Positions 44,352-52,480 of a stretch of DNA of 64,000 nucleotides are shown here, one piece after another. Position 1 is the first letter of the stretch; every line of letters begins with the position of its first letter. The notes beneath the pieces were generated by a model. The model saw nothing but the letters and a program-made list of their open reading frames with translations. It did no database searches and was not told the origin of the DNA. The stretch lies in contig NZ_JBHULZ010000041.1 in assembly GCF_042684705.1 (NCBI RefSeq), positions 248,001-312,000 of the forward strand. The letters run 5' to 3'. The position numbers were made by a program, and so were the translations under genes. The DNA comes from Mesonia sediminis (lineage in GTDB: Bacteria > Bacteroidota > Bacteroidia > Flavobacteriales > Flavobacteriaceae).

Positions 44352-45047
44352 ATGATTCGCGTAGAAAACTTATCCAAAAAATACAATCAAGATGAGGTGT
44401 TGCATATTGAGCATCTAGAAATTCCTAAAGGTCAAAGCTTTGGTTTAGTAGGAAATAATGGAGCCGGTAAAACCACTTTTTTTAGCCTTTTGCTCGATTT
44501 GATACAACCTACCACCGGGCATATTGTAAGCAATACGATACGCATAGACGCCAGTGAAGATTGGAAACCCTTTACTGCTGCTTTTATAGACGAGTCTTTT
44601 TTAATAGGCTACCTAACCGCTGAAGAATACTTTTACTTTATAGGAGAGTTGCGCGGCCAAAGTAAAACGGCGGTAGATGCACTATTAGCTGAGTTTGAAG
44701 ATTTTTTTCAGGATGAAATCCTACAAAAAAAGAAATACTTGCGCGACCTATCTAAAGGGAACCAGAAAAAAGTTGGCATCATCGCTGCACTTATCGGTCA
44801 ACCAGATGTGGTGATTTTAGATGAACCTTTTGCCAATTTAGATCCCACCACACAAATACGCTTAAAGAAGATTATAAAAGATTTAGATGAAAATACCGAA
44901 ACCACCATTTTAATTTCGAGTCACGATTTGATTCATGTAACCGAAGTTTGTGAGCGCATTGTGGTTTTAGACAAAGGAGAACCGGTAAAAGACATTCAAA
45001 CCAGTCAAGCTACTTTAGAAGAATTAGAAGCCTATTTTAATAAGTAG
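44352..45047 (+). CDS. ABC transporter ATP-binding protein
   Basis: A 231-residue ABC ATPase. Walker A is GNNGAGKTT (about 34-42), the signature motif is LSKGNQKKVG (about 134-143), Walker B is VVILDEPFANLDP (about 153-165), and the H-loop is SSHD (about 193-196). The signature has K instead of the usual G-Q pattern found in importers, which is common in ABC-2 type exporters. It closes the padR operon and two terminator-like hairpins follow. Confidence 0.93.
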   Translation: MIRVENLSKKYNQDEVLHIEHLEIPKGQSFGLVGNNGAGKTTFFSLLLDLIQPTTGHIVSNTIRIDASEDWKPFTAAFIDESFLIGYLTAEEYFYFIGELRGQSKTAVDALLAEFEDFFQDEILQKKKYLRDLSKGNQKKVGIIAALIGQPDVVILDEPFANLDPTTQIRLKKIIKDLDENTETTILISSHDLIHVTEVCERIVVLDKGEPVKDIQTSQATLEELEAYFNK

Positions 45048-45063
45048 TCTATCTTTCTTAAAA

Positions 45064-45083
45064 AAAGCTATTATTTTAGCTTT
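45064..45083. terminator. Hairpin after the ABC ATPase gene
   Basis: AAAGCTA (45064-45070) and TAGCTTT (45077-45083) form a 7-bp stem, 17 bp after the stop, with an A run before it. The T tract after it is short, so termination may be weak. Confidence 0.5.
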
Positions 45084-45123
45084 CCTAATTACCATATGAG
45101 TTTTAAAACAAATATATAACTAC

Positions 45124-45156
45124 AAACCTGTGCTTTTTAGGGTGCAGGTTTTTTTA
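45124..45156 (+). terminator. Rho-independent terminator of the padR operon
   Basis: AAACCTG (45124-45130) and CAGGTTT (45145-45151) form a 7-bp stem over a 14-nt loop, followed by a run of T residues on the plus strand. Confidence 0.65.
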
Positions 45157-45222
45157 ATGAAAAAAAGACCGTATTTTTACTGCCAATGATACTAAAAATA
45201 CCTTTACGGAGTTATTTTTAGA

Positions 45223-45228
45223 GGAGGT
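45223..45228 (+). promoter_or_regulatory. Strong Shine-Dalgarno sequence before porW
   Basis: GGAGGT, within GAGGAGGT, lies 9 nt before the ATG at 45238. Full anti-SD matches are rare in Bacteroidota, which mostly initiate without them. Confidence 0.75.
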
Positions 45229-45237
45229 AAACAATTT

Positions 45238-47790
45238 ATGAATAAACACAAAAGCGTTCAACTAATCACCTTGTTGCTAGTGGGTTTAAGTTTGGTTTCT
45301 TGTTCTCGTAAAAAAAACAAGTGGCTCAACCGCAACTTTCACGCAATGGGTGCCTATTACAATATTATATACAACGGTAACCTTGCATTAGAAGAGGGTA
45401 AGCAAGAAATTGCACAAACTTATGTAGATGATTATTGGAAAATTTTACCCGTAGAACGGCTTGAGATTATCGAGGCATCTGAAAAGGACGAGCAAGCCAA
45501 GAATCAGCATTTTGAACGTGCCGAGGAAAAGGCTGCCAAAGCCATACAAAAACACAATATGCATATTGCGGGCACCGAGTATAATCCGCAAATGGATAAA
45601 GCCTTCATTTTGTTAGGTAAAGCCCGGTATTACGATCAGCGTTTTTTCCCTGCATTAGAGGCCTTTAATTACATCATAACAGACTACCCCGAAAGTGATC
45701 AATTGGCAACCGCGCGCATTTGGCGAGAAAAGACCAATATGCGAATGGGGAATCACGAAACGGCTATTAAAAATATAGAAGCCCTTTTAAGTTCGGGAAT
45801 AGCCTTTTCAGAAGAAGATTATACGCATGCTTATGCTACCTTAGCGCAAGCTTACTTAAATTTAGAACAAGAAGAGCAGGCGCTAGCGGCCATTGAAAAT
45901 GCTGCCGCTTATGCTAAGTCGCACGCAGACCAAGGCAGGTATTTGTTCATCAAGGGGCAGTTGCATAAATCGCTAAATCAGATAGATTCGGCCAATGCCG
46001 CTTTTGATCGGGTAATTGCCCTAAACCGCAAATCGCCTCGTGAATATATGATCAATGCGTATATGCAGCAAATTCAAAACCTTGATTTCACCCAACAGGA
46101 TACGCTAGCTACAATGGAGCTGCTCAATGAACTAGCCGAAAACAGAGAGAATAGGCCTTATCTAGATCGAATTTATTATCAATTTGCCGAGGTTTATAGG
46201 CAAAAAGATACACTCCCAGCGGCAGTAGATTTCTATAACAAGTCTTTGCGCGAAGATTCAAGAGATAAGTATTTAGTTTCTCGAAATTATCTGAATTTGG
46301 CGGTGATCAATTTTGATGCGGCACAATATAAAACCGCTGGTAAATACTATGACTCTACCTTGGTGCAATTAGACAAAAGCACCCGCGAGTACCGCAGCAT
46401 ATTAAAGAAAAGAGAAAATTTAGATGATGTCATTTTGTACGAAGATATTGCGGTAAAAAACGATAGTATTCTGCGCATAGCCGATATGTCGGCCGAAGAG
46501 CAACTCACTTTTTTTACGGATTTTACGCAGAAGCAAAAAGAAAAAGCCATCGCCCAAGCCAAACAGCAGTTAAAAGAAAAAAATGCTCAACCCAAAGACC
46601 TATTTAAAACGCAGGCCAGTATGGTGTCTAACCGTCGGGGATTAGGGGGTGGAGCTAGTTTTTATTTTTATGATAATAACCAAGTACAAAAAGGAATCCA
46701 GAAATTTAAAAAGCAATGGGGAGATATTCCTTTGGTAGATAATTGGCGCTATGAAGATGTAAAACAGGCCAAGAAAGCAAGCAAAAAACAACAAGAAGAA
46801 GCCATTTTTGAAGCCATTGAAGAAGATCCTATTTATCAACCAGAAACCTATATCAGTCAGATTCCCCATGATGAAGTCGTTTTAGACAGCTTGGCTAAAG
46901 ACCGCAATTTTGCCTACTATCAACTTGGTGTTATCTACAAAGAAAAATTTAAAGAATATCAATTGGCAGCCAATAAGCTAGAGGCTTTATTGAAAAACAA
47001 TCCGGAAGAGCGATTGATATTACCTTCTAAATACAACTTGTATAAGATTTATGAGATTACGGGCAATGCCCAACGACAACGGTTTTGGAAAGAAGATATT
47101 CTTGCTAATCACCCCGACTCAAGATATGCTACTATTTTGCGTAATCCACAAGGATTAATAGGCGATCAAAACAGTCCGCAAGCCGTGTATAAACAACTTT
47201 ATTTGGCCTATCAAAATGAAGAGTTTGACGGCTTGATTGCGCAAATACAGCAAGAAATTGAGCTTTTTACAGGAAATGATATTGTACCCAAATTAGAACT
47301 TTTAAAAGCTTATGTACAGGCACGAGTTAACGGGCTTGCAGCTTATAAAAAAGCTTTGAATTATTTAGCTTTAACCTATCCGCAAAGCGAAGAAGGTAAA
47401 ACCGCAGAAAATTTACTACAAACGGCCATACCGGCTTTAGAGCAAAAGCAATTCGATTTTAAGCGAACAGATACACATTATAAAATTGTTTTTGTTTTTA
47501 ATACGCAAGAAGAGCAAGCATTAATCACATTAAAAGAACAGCTCCTTGCTGGTATAGAGCATTTGCAAGCCAATGATTTAAGTGTATCGGAAGATCCTTA
47601 TATCCCAGGTCAGCAATTTTTAGTGGTGCACGGTTTAAAAAGTGAACAAGGAGCACTTGGGTTTTTAGAAAAATTGAAAAAAGAAACAGACCTGACTTAT
47701 GATCGTCAACCATACAGTGTGGCTGCTAAGAACTATAAGCTTATACAGATGAAGAAGAATTTTGATATATACCTAGAAAAATTAAACTAA
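45238..47790 (+). CDS. porW: T9SS/gliding lipoprotein PorW/SprE (TPR protein)
   Basis: An 850-residue lipoprotein (signal, then LSLVSCS with cysteine at about 21) made mainly of tetratricopeptide repeats. The diagnostic N-terminus NRNFHAMGAYYNIIYNGNLALEEG matches SprE/PorW, a component that type IX secretion and gliding need. A central insert (about 450-540) is rich in K, E and Q, and the C-terminal part again has TPR-like helices. The protein is probably periplasmic and attached to the outer membrane. It agrees with the T9SS cargo gene at 12006-15401. Its stop is one base from the bactofilin start, and its ribosome binding site is unusually strong. Confidence 0.9.
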   Translation: MNKHKSVQLITLLLVGLSLVSCSRKKNKWLNRNFHAMGAYYNIIYNGNLALEEGKQEIAQTYVDDYWKILPVERLEIIEASEKDEQAKNQHFERAEEKAAKAIQKHNMHIAGTEYNPQMDKAFILLGKARYYDQRFFPALEAFNYIITDYPESDQLATARIWREKTNMRMGNHETAIKNIEALLSSGIAFSEEDYTHAYATLAQAYLNLEQEEQALAAIENAAAYAKSHADQGRYLFIKGQLHKSLNQIDSANAAFDRVIALNRKSPREYMINAYMQQIQNLDFTQQDTLATMELLNELAENRENRPYLDRIYYQFAEVYRQKDTLPAAVDFYNKSLREDSRDKYLVSRNYLNLAVINFDAAQYKTAGKYYDSTLVQLDKSTREYRSILKKRENLDDVILYEDIAVKNDSILRIADMSAEEQLTFFTDFTQKQKEKAIAQAKQQLKEKNAQPKDLFKTQASMVSNRRGLGGGASFYFYDNNQVQKGIQKFKKQWGDIPLVDNWRYEDVKQAKKASKKQQEEAIFEAIEEDPIYQPETYISQIPHDEVVLDSLAKDRNFAYYQLGVIYKEKFKEYQLAANKLEALLKNNPEERLILPSKYNLYKIYEITGNAQRQRFWKEDILANHPDSRYATILRNPQGLIGDQNSPQAVYKQLYLAYQNEEFDGLIAQIQQEIELFTGNDIVPKLELLKAYVQARVNGLAAYKKALNYLALTYPQSEEGKTAENLLQTAIPALEQKQFDFKRTDTHYKIVFVFNTQEEQALITLKEQLLAGIEHLQANDLSVSEDPYIPGQQFLVVHGLKSEQGALGFLEKLKKETDLTYDRQPYSVAAKNYKLIQMKKNFDIYLEKLN

Positions 47791-47791
47791 G

Positions 47792-48217
47792 ATGTTTTCA
47801 GAAAATAAAAGAGATAAAAAATCTAAAAAAGAAATGAATCACCTGAGTAAAGAGCAGAATAAAATTGCAGAGGGAACTACTATTAATGGAGATTTAGAAG
47901 GTCAAGGCAGTTTTAGAATTGACGGAAAGATTATTGGTACCGTTAAAACTGCTGGTAAGATTGTTTTAGGTAAAAATGGCGTGATTGAAGGCGAGATAAC
48001 CTGTGAGGATGCGGATTTAGAAGGATTGGTAAAAGGCAATATTGAAGTAAATAACACGCTAACTTTGAAATCGAGTGCTGTGGTTGAGGGCGAAGTGATT
48101 ACAGGCAAATTAGCTATTGAACCAGGTGCCGATTTTAACGCCACTTGTACTATGAAAGGAGCCGTAAAATCTATGCATAATGACAAAAAACAAACCAAAG
48201 AAGGAAAAACCGCTTAA
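47792..48217 (+). CDS. Bactofilin (polymer-forming cytoskeletal protein)
   Basis: A 141-residue bactofilin. After a charged N-terminus (about 1-25), the beta-helical DUF583 core runs from KIAEGTTINGDLEG to about 125, with repeated turns such as GSFRIDGKIIGTV, GKNGVIEGEITCEDA and KGNIEVNNTLTLK. Bactofilins form non-polar filaments near the membrane and help cell shape or scaffold other proteins. It follows porW by one base and overlaps atpZ by 38 bp, a long overlap that may reflect coupling. Confidence 0.93.
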   Translation: MFSENKRDKKSKKEMNHLSKEQNKIAEGTTINGDLEGQGSFRIDGKIIGTVKTAGKIVLGKNGVIEGEITCEDADLEGLVKGNIEVNNTLTLKSSAVVEGEVITGKLAIEPGADFNATCTMKGAVKSMHNDKKQTKEGKTA

Positions 48218-48401
48218 CCAATGGGTGGTTTATACTGGACTGGCCTTTCAAATGGGGGTAGTTATTGGTATCGGTGTTTTTGGTGGTATTTGGTTGGATG
48301 AACAGTTTCCTAATAAGTTTTCGGGCTTTACTATTGCCTGTTCATTACTAGGCGTTTTCATTGCCTTGTATCAAGTTTACTCCAGCTTAAAAGATAAATA
48401 G
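48180..48401 (+). CDS. atpZ: AtpZ/AtpI family protein
   Basis: A 73-residue protein with two membrane helices (about 16-36 and 47-68) joined by a WLDEQFPNKFSG loop, the pattern of AtpZ/AtpI proteins that accompany F-type ATP synthase genes and assist c-ring assembly or Mg2+ supply. It begins inside the 3' end of the bactofilin gene. The next gene starts directly after its stop. The ATP synthase genes normally found downstream are not here. Confidence 0.83.
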   Translation: MTKNKPKKEKPLNQWVVYTGLAFQMGVVIGIGVFGGIWLDEQFPNKFSGFTIACSLLGVFIALYQVYSSLKDK

Positions 48402-48806
48402 ATGAAAGAAAATTTTGGACAATCGTTAAGGGTGTTCCTTAAAAAGTTATTGTTGTTCACCTTAATTTTAGGAGGATTACATTACTTATTAGCATTTACA
48501 GTTTTACAATTCGATTTGTATTATAGCATACCGGTAATGTACCTTTTTTTAAGCCTACTTACTTTAATCGTCTATGTCTGTGTATTATGGATTGCAAACA
48601 ACTTTCCCGATAAGGCTGGCTTTACTTTTATGGGATTAGGAATGCTAAAAATGTTTATTGCCGTTGCTTTTCTAATACCTATAATGCTTTATAAAGAAGA
48701 TGATGTAAATGTAATGGCAAGCGTCTTCTCCTTTTTTGTGCCCTACCTTTTTTATTTAAGCTTCGAAACCTTACACGCTGTAAAGCTTATAAAAATGAAT
48801 GATTAA
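48402..48806 (+). CDS. DUF6168-like membrane protein of the ATP synthase neighbourhood
   Basis: A 134-residue protein with four membrane helices (about 15-33, 40-62, 75-95, 105-125). It follows atpZ without a gap. I recall this as DUF6168, usually lying between atpZ and atpB in flavobacterial ATP synthase operons, which suggests a role like that of AtpI/UncI. Here the operon ends with it; the next gene is on the other strand and overlaps its stop by 4 bp. Confidence 0.68.
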   Translation: MKENFGQSLRVFLKKLLLFTLILGGLHYLLAFTVLQFDLYYSIPVMYLFLSLLTLIVYVCVLWIANNFPDKAGFTFMGLGMLKMFIAVAFLIPIMLYKEDDVNVMASVFSFFVPYLFYLSFETLHAVKLIKMND

Positions 48807-49573
48807 GATATAGGGAATTCGTTAAGCTGCAATTTTTCTCCGTCATAACTAGCATAGGTATAGTACTGTATCCAGTCGCCCAAATTTACATATCGGCTTG
48901 ATTCGCTTAAAGCGATATCTAATGGCAAATGTCTATGCCCAAAAATAAAATAATCATAATGCTCTTGAGCTAATTTTCGTTTGGCATATTGCACCAACCA
49001 TTCCTTTTCTTCACCTAAAAATTGGGCATCTTCATCTCCCGAAATCAGCTTATTTTTAACCGATAAATGCTTGGCTAAACGCACACCAATATCGGGGTGC
49101 AACCACCGGTAAAACCATTTTGATAACGGATGCACAAATACTTTTTTCATACGTTTATACCCTAAGTCGCCCGGACCCAAACCATCGCCGTGACCAATAA
49201 AAAACTTATCATTTCCCAGTTGAAAAACCTGTGGCTCGTGATAAACGGGTATATTCAATTCTTTTTTAAAATAATCATTCATCCATAAATCGTGATTGCC
49301 TACAAAAAAATAAACCGGTATACCCTGGTCGGTAAACTCGGCTAACTTCCCCAGAATACGAACAAAGCCTTTAGGAACTACCTGTTTATACTCAAACCAA
49401 AAGTCAAATAAATCGCCCAGAACAAATAGAGCAGCGGCATCTTTTTGAATAGTAGTTAACCATCTAAGCAGGTGCAATTCGCGTGGCCTACTTTGCTCTT
49501 CGGTAGGCGCTCCCAAGTGATGGTCACTGGTAAAATAAACTTTTTTATTAGGCAGTATTTGAATCGTTTTCAT
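48803..49573 (-). CDS. UDP-2,3-diacylglucosamine diphosphatase (LpxH-like)
   Basis: A 256-residue calcineurin-like phosphoesterase. The metal motifs are all present: SDHHLG, LGDLFDFW, GNHD (in FFVGNHDLWM), GHGDGLG and FGHRH. The wording with HHLGAPT and GDLGYKRMKK fits the flavobacterial LpxH-type enzyme that hydrolyses UDP-2,3-diacylglucosamine to lipid X in lipid A synthesis. I chose the ATG at 49573 (MKTIQIL); the frame extends ten codons further upstream, without family support. The gene is convergent with and overlaps the DUF6168 gene. Confidence 0.88.
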   Translation of the reverse strand: MKTIQILPNKKVYFTSDHHLGAPTEEQSRPRELHLLRWLTTIQKDAAALFVLGDLFDFWFEYKQVVPKGFVRILGKLAEFTDQGIPVYFFVGNHDLWMNDYFKKELNIPVYHEPQVFQLGNDKFFIGHGDGLGPGDLGYKRMKKVFVHPLSKWFYRWLHPDIGVRLAKHLSVKNKLISGDEDAQFLGEEKEWLVQYAKRKLAQEHYDYFIFGHRHLPLDIALSESSRYVNLGDWIQYYTYASYDGEKLQLNEFPIS

Positions 49574-49886
49574 AGCGTTAGCAAATGTACTACAATTTAA
49601 CAAACTGACTTAACAGCAGCAAAAAAACAAAATTAGTAATTGACCATAGTAAAACTAAATATACCTTAGAATTGAGTTTATAAGTCTGTATTCAAAATCC
49701 CGGCTTGTGCCTTTTAAGTTGGAATAAAGTTTAATACAAGGTTTACCTTGACGGAAGAAATTATAGGTGCAAAAAAGAAGCACAAACGGGGTTGTAGCCA
49801 ATAGCGCGGTTTTGGTTTGAACATTTAAAAATAATTAGGGTGAATGATTTGAAATTACTAAATTTAAACCAATAAAACTATGACCT
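49574..49886. other. 313-bp intergenic region between divergent genes
   Basis: It separates the LpxH-like gene (minus) from the 3-hydroxyanthranilate dioxygenase gene (plus), so it must hold both promoters, but no clear TTTG/TAnnTTTG pair or hairpin was found. No gene is seen. Confidence 0.45.
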
Positions 49887-50426
49887 ATGGCTATTGCAAA
49901 ACCTTTTAATTTACAGAAATGGATTACAGAAAATCGCGCATTTTTAAAACCTCCCGTAGGCAATAAAAATCTATACAAAGAATCTGGCGATTATATAGTA
50001 ATGATTGTAGCAGGGCCAAACGCTCGCAAAGATTATCATTATAATGAAACCGAAGAATTGTTTTATCAATTAGAAGGAAATATCGAAGTACATATTCAAG
50101 AAAATGGGGAAAAAAAGACAATGCAATTAGGACCAGGAGATATGTATTTGCATCCAGCAAAGGTACCGCATTCGCCGGCGAGAGGTGAAAATTCGATTGG
50201 TTTGGTAATCGAACGCAAACGTAAAGATTTAACAGGCAAAGACGGCTTACTGTGGTTTTGCGATAACTGTAATCATAAATTGTATGAAGTGTACTTCCCC
50301 TTAGAGGATATAGAAAAAGATTTTTTAAAACATTTTAAGCATTTTTACACTAGCAAAGAACTGCGCACTTGCAACAACTGCGGCGAAGTAATGCCGGTAG
50401 ATGAGCGCTTTGTGGGTAAAGACTAA
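49887..50426 (+). CDS. nbaC: 3-hydroxyanthranilate 3,4-dioxygenase
   Basis: A 179-residue cupin that opens the ring of 3-hydroxyanthranilate, the last enzymatic step to quinolinate in tryptophan breakdown or NAD synthesis. The catalytic iron ligands are H51 and E57 (DYHYNETEELFYQ) and H95 (AKVPHSPAR). Two CxxC pairs at the C-terminus (FCDNCNH and TCNNCGE) form the second, rubredoxin-like iron site of the bacterial enzymes. Other kynurenine genes are not in this window. The frame is preceded by an overlapping ATG in another frame (49879). Confidence 0.95.
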   Translation: MAIAKPFNLQKWITENRAFLKPPVGNKNLYKESGDYIVMIVAGPNARKDYHYNETEELFYQLEGNIEVHIQENGEKKTMQLGPGDMYLHPAKVPHSPARGENSIGLVIERKRKDLTGKDGLLWFCDNCNHKLYEVYFPLEDIEKDFLKHFKHFYTSKELRTCNNCGEVMPVDERFVGKD

Positions 50427-50590
50427 TTAAGTCTTTTCAATCAGCGAAAGAATTTCTTTAAACAAACTATATCCTAATCTTAGCCAATTTTATTATTAGT
50501 GCTAGAAAGCTGCATCAGATTACACAAAATTGATTCTAGTAGTTAAGCTTTTATCGGCTAGTTTTCTTATCTAAATCAATTTTCACTGGT

Positions 50591-50662
50591 TTTTAGGCTA
50601 AATTTTCTCTTTAAAATCTTATTTTAGGCGAATTAAATTGGGGAGGCAAGTTTTGCCTAAAA
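50591..50662. promoter_or_regulatory. Three TTTTAGGC elements upstream of the aldehyde dehydrogenase gene
   Basis: TTTTAGGC occurs at 50591-50598 and 50622-50629, and inverted (GCCTAAAA) at 50655-50662. Spacings of 31 and 33 bp are close to three helical turns. A short hairpin AGGCAAGTTTTGCCT overlaps the last copy. The start codon is 28 bp after the last copy. This looks like an operator array. Confidence 0.5.
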
Positions 50663-50689
50663 ATAAATAATCTAAACAGAAATTTTATT

Positions 50690-52246
50690 ATGAGTCAAAT
50701 TGCAAAAGAATTTGGAATCGACAAGGCCTTGGAAGAATTGGGCTTAAATCAAGATATTAATAACGGTACTTCTACTGGCGAAGATTTTTTTAGTAGCGGT
50801 GAGGTTATCGAGTCTTACTCACCGGTAGATGGCGCTTTAATTGGTAAGGTGCGCGCTACTACCAAAGAAGATTATGACAAAGTTATAGCGGCTGCGACAG
50901 CTGGCTTTAAAGAATGGCGCACAATGCCTGCACCACAACGTGGTGAAATAGTAAGACAGTTTAATGATGAACTGCGAAGATTAAAAGAGCCTTTAGGGAA
51001 ATTGGTTTCTTATGAGATGGGTAAATCCTATCAAGAAGGATTAGGTGAAGTGCAGGAAATGATAGATATCTGCGACTTTGCGGTTGGTCTTTCGCGACAG
51101 TTGCACGGTTTAACCATGCACTCTGAGCGTCCTGGTCATAGAATGTACGAACAATACCACCCACTTGGCGTGGTAGGTATTATCTCTGCATTTAACTTCC
51201 CAGTTGCCGTTTGGTCTTGGAATACTGCATTAGCTTGGGTTTGTGGCGATGCTTGTATCTGGAAAGGTTCAGAAAAAACACCATTGACTTCTGTTGCTTG
51301 TCAAAACATTGCTGCACGCGTATTTGCTAGTAATAATGTACCGGCTGGTATTTCTTGTTTAATTACAGGAGACTACAAAGTAGGTGAATTTATGACTAAA
51401 GATGAGCGAATTCCTTTAATCTCGGCAACAGGATCTACCAGAATGGGAAAAATTGTGGCCAAAGAAGTTGCAGGGCGTTTAGGAAAAACGCTATTAGAGC
51501 TAGGAGGTAACAATGCTATAATTGTAACGCCAGATGCCAATATTAAAAATACCGTAATTGGTGCTGTATTTGGAGCAGTAGGTACTTGCGGACAGCGTTG
51601 TACTTCTACTAGAAGATTAATTGTGCACGAAGAGGTGTATGACAAAGTAAAAAATGCTATTGTAGACGCCTACAAACAAATCAAAATTGGTAATCCTTTA
51701 GATGAGAATAATCACGTGGGGCCGTTAATCGATAAAGATGCGGTAAAAAATTACCAAAATGCCTTGGATAAAGTAGTTGAAGAAGGCGGAAATATTTTGG
51801 TTGAAGGTGGTGTTCTTGAAGGTGAAGGTTATGAGAGCGGATGCTATGTAAAACCAGCTATCGCCGAAGCTGAAAATCATTTCGAAATCGTACAACACGA
51901 AACTTTTGCACCTGTACTGTATTTGATGAAGTATAAAGGAGATGTTGCCAATGCTTTAGAGTTACAAAATGGCGTGCGTCAAGGTTTGTCTTCTGCTATA
52001 ATGACCAACAACTTGCGTGAAGCAGAGCGCTTCTTGTCTGTAGAAGGATCTGATTGCGGAATTGCCAACGTAAATATTGGTACTTCTGGAGCCGAGATTG
52101 GTGGCGCCTTTGGTGGAGAGAAAGAAACTGGTGGAGGTCGCGAATCGGGTTCTGATGCTTGGAAAATCTATATGCGTCGTCAAACCAACACGATAAACTA
52201 TACCACCGAGTTGCCTTTGGCACAAGGAATTAAATTCGACTTATAA
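50690..52246 (+). CDS. amaB: ALDH7-type aldehyde dehydrogenase (aminoadipate-semialdehyde dehydrogenase)
   Basis: A 518-residue NAD-dependent aldehyde dehydrogenase. The catalytic cysteine is C304 in TCGQRCTSTRR, the general base is in LLELGGNNA, and SAFNFPVAVWSWN, GGGRESGSDAWK and the C-terminal RRQTNTINYT are typical of the ALDH7A1/AmaB group. This group oxidises 2-aminoadipate 6-semialdehyde (in equilibrium with piperideine-6-carboxylate) in lysine breakdown. The neighbouring dioxygenase might suggest aminomuconate semialdehyde instead, but the motifs favour ALDH7. A second diverged copy of the last nine codons lies 51 bp downstream. Confidence 0.9.
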   Translation: MSQIAKEFGIDKALEELGLNQDINNGTSTGEDFFSSGEVIESYSPVDGALIGKVRATTKEDYDKVIAAATAGFKEWRTMPAPQRGEIVRQFNDELRRLKEPLGKLVSYEMGKSYQEGLGEVQEMIDICDFAVGLSRQLHGLTMHSERPGHRMYEQYHPLGVVGIISAFNFPVAVWSWNTALAWVCGDACIWKGSEKTPLTSVACQNIAARVFASNNVPAGISCLITGDYKVGEFMTKDERIPLISATGSTRMGKIVAKEVAGRLGKTLLELGGNNAIIVTPDANIKNTVIGAVFGAVGTCGQRCTSTRRLIVHEEVYDKVKNAIVDAYKQIKIGNPLDENNHVGPLIDKDAVKNYQNALDKVVEEGGNILVEGGVLEGEGYESGCYVKPAIAEAENHFEIVQHETFAPVLYLMKYKGDVANALELQNGVRQGLSSAIMTNNLREAERFLSVEGSDCGIANVNIGTSGAEIGGAFGGEKETGGGRESGSDAWKIYMRRQTNTINYTTELPLAQGIKFDL

Positions 52247-52297
52247 ATTGAAATTAGTGCATTCCTCTCGTTCGTGCCTCACTCGTCGGATGCAGGG

Positions 52298-52324
52298 GCG
52301 CAAGGAATTAAATTTGACCTATAA
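52298..52324 (+). pseudogene. Relic of a second 3' end of the ALDH gene
   Basis: This 27-bp segment encodes AQGIKFDL followed by a stop, exactly like 52220-52246, with three base differences, all synonymous (gca/gcg, ttc/ttt, tta/cta). It is separated from the gene by 51 bp of unrelated sequence richer in G+C. The pattern suggests the 3' tip of a displaced homologous allele. Confidence 0.7.
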
Positions 52325-52391
52325 GGTAAAGGTATATATTTAAGGTTTAACCTTATTTTGATCGGATTGAGCCTTTAATGACTTTAAAATT

Positions 52392-52420
52392 AAACCCTCA
52401 CGTAAATGTGAGGGTTTTAT
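52392..52420. terminator. Strong bidirectional terminator
   Basis: A perfect 10-bp stem AAACCCTCAC (52392-52401) and GTGAGGGTTT (52408-52417) around GTAAAT, with A-rich and T-rich flanks. It separates the ALDH gene from the convergent beta-barrel gene. Confidence 0.85.
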
Positions 52421-52480
52421 TTTAGATTTTCATTGATTTTCTTCAAGGTATTGAAATCCGTAAAGGCTTAAAAAAAGGTA

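Noticed and set aside
47902..48198. Open frame of 98 codons on the minus strand inside the bactofilin gene
   Set aside because: It lies fully opposite a well-supported bactofilin gene, shows no family motif and has serine/proline-rich shadow composition.
48803..49603. Longer start for the LpxH-like gene at 49603
   Set aside because: The ten extra residues (MLNCSTFANA) have no family match; the ATG at 49573 starts the conserved beta strand.
49574..49886. Riboswitch or small RNA between the divergent LpxH-like and dioxygenase genes
   Set aside because: No stable hairpin or known aptamer motif could be found by eye.
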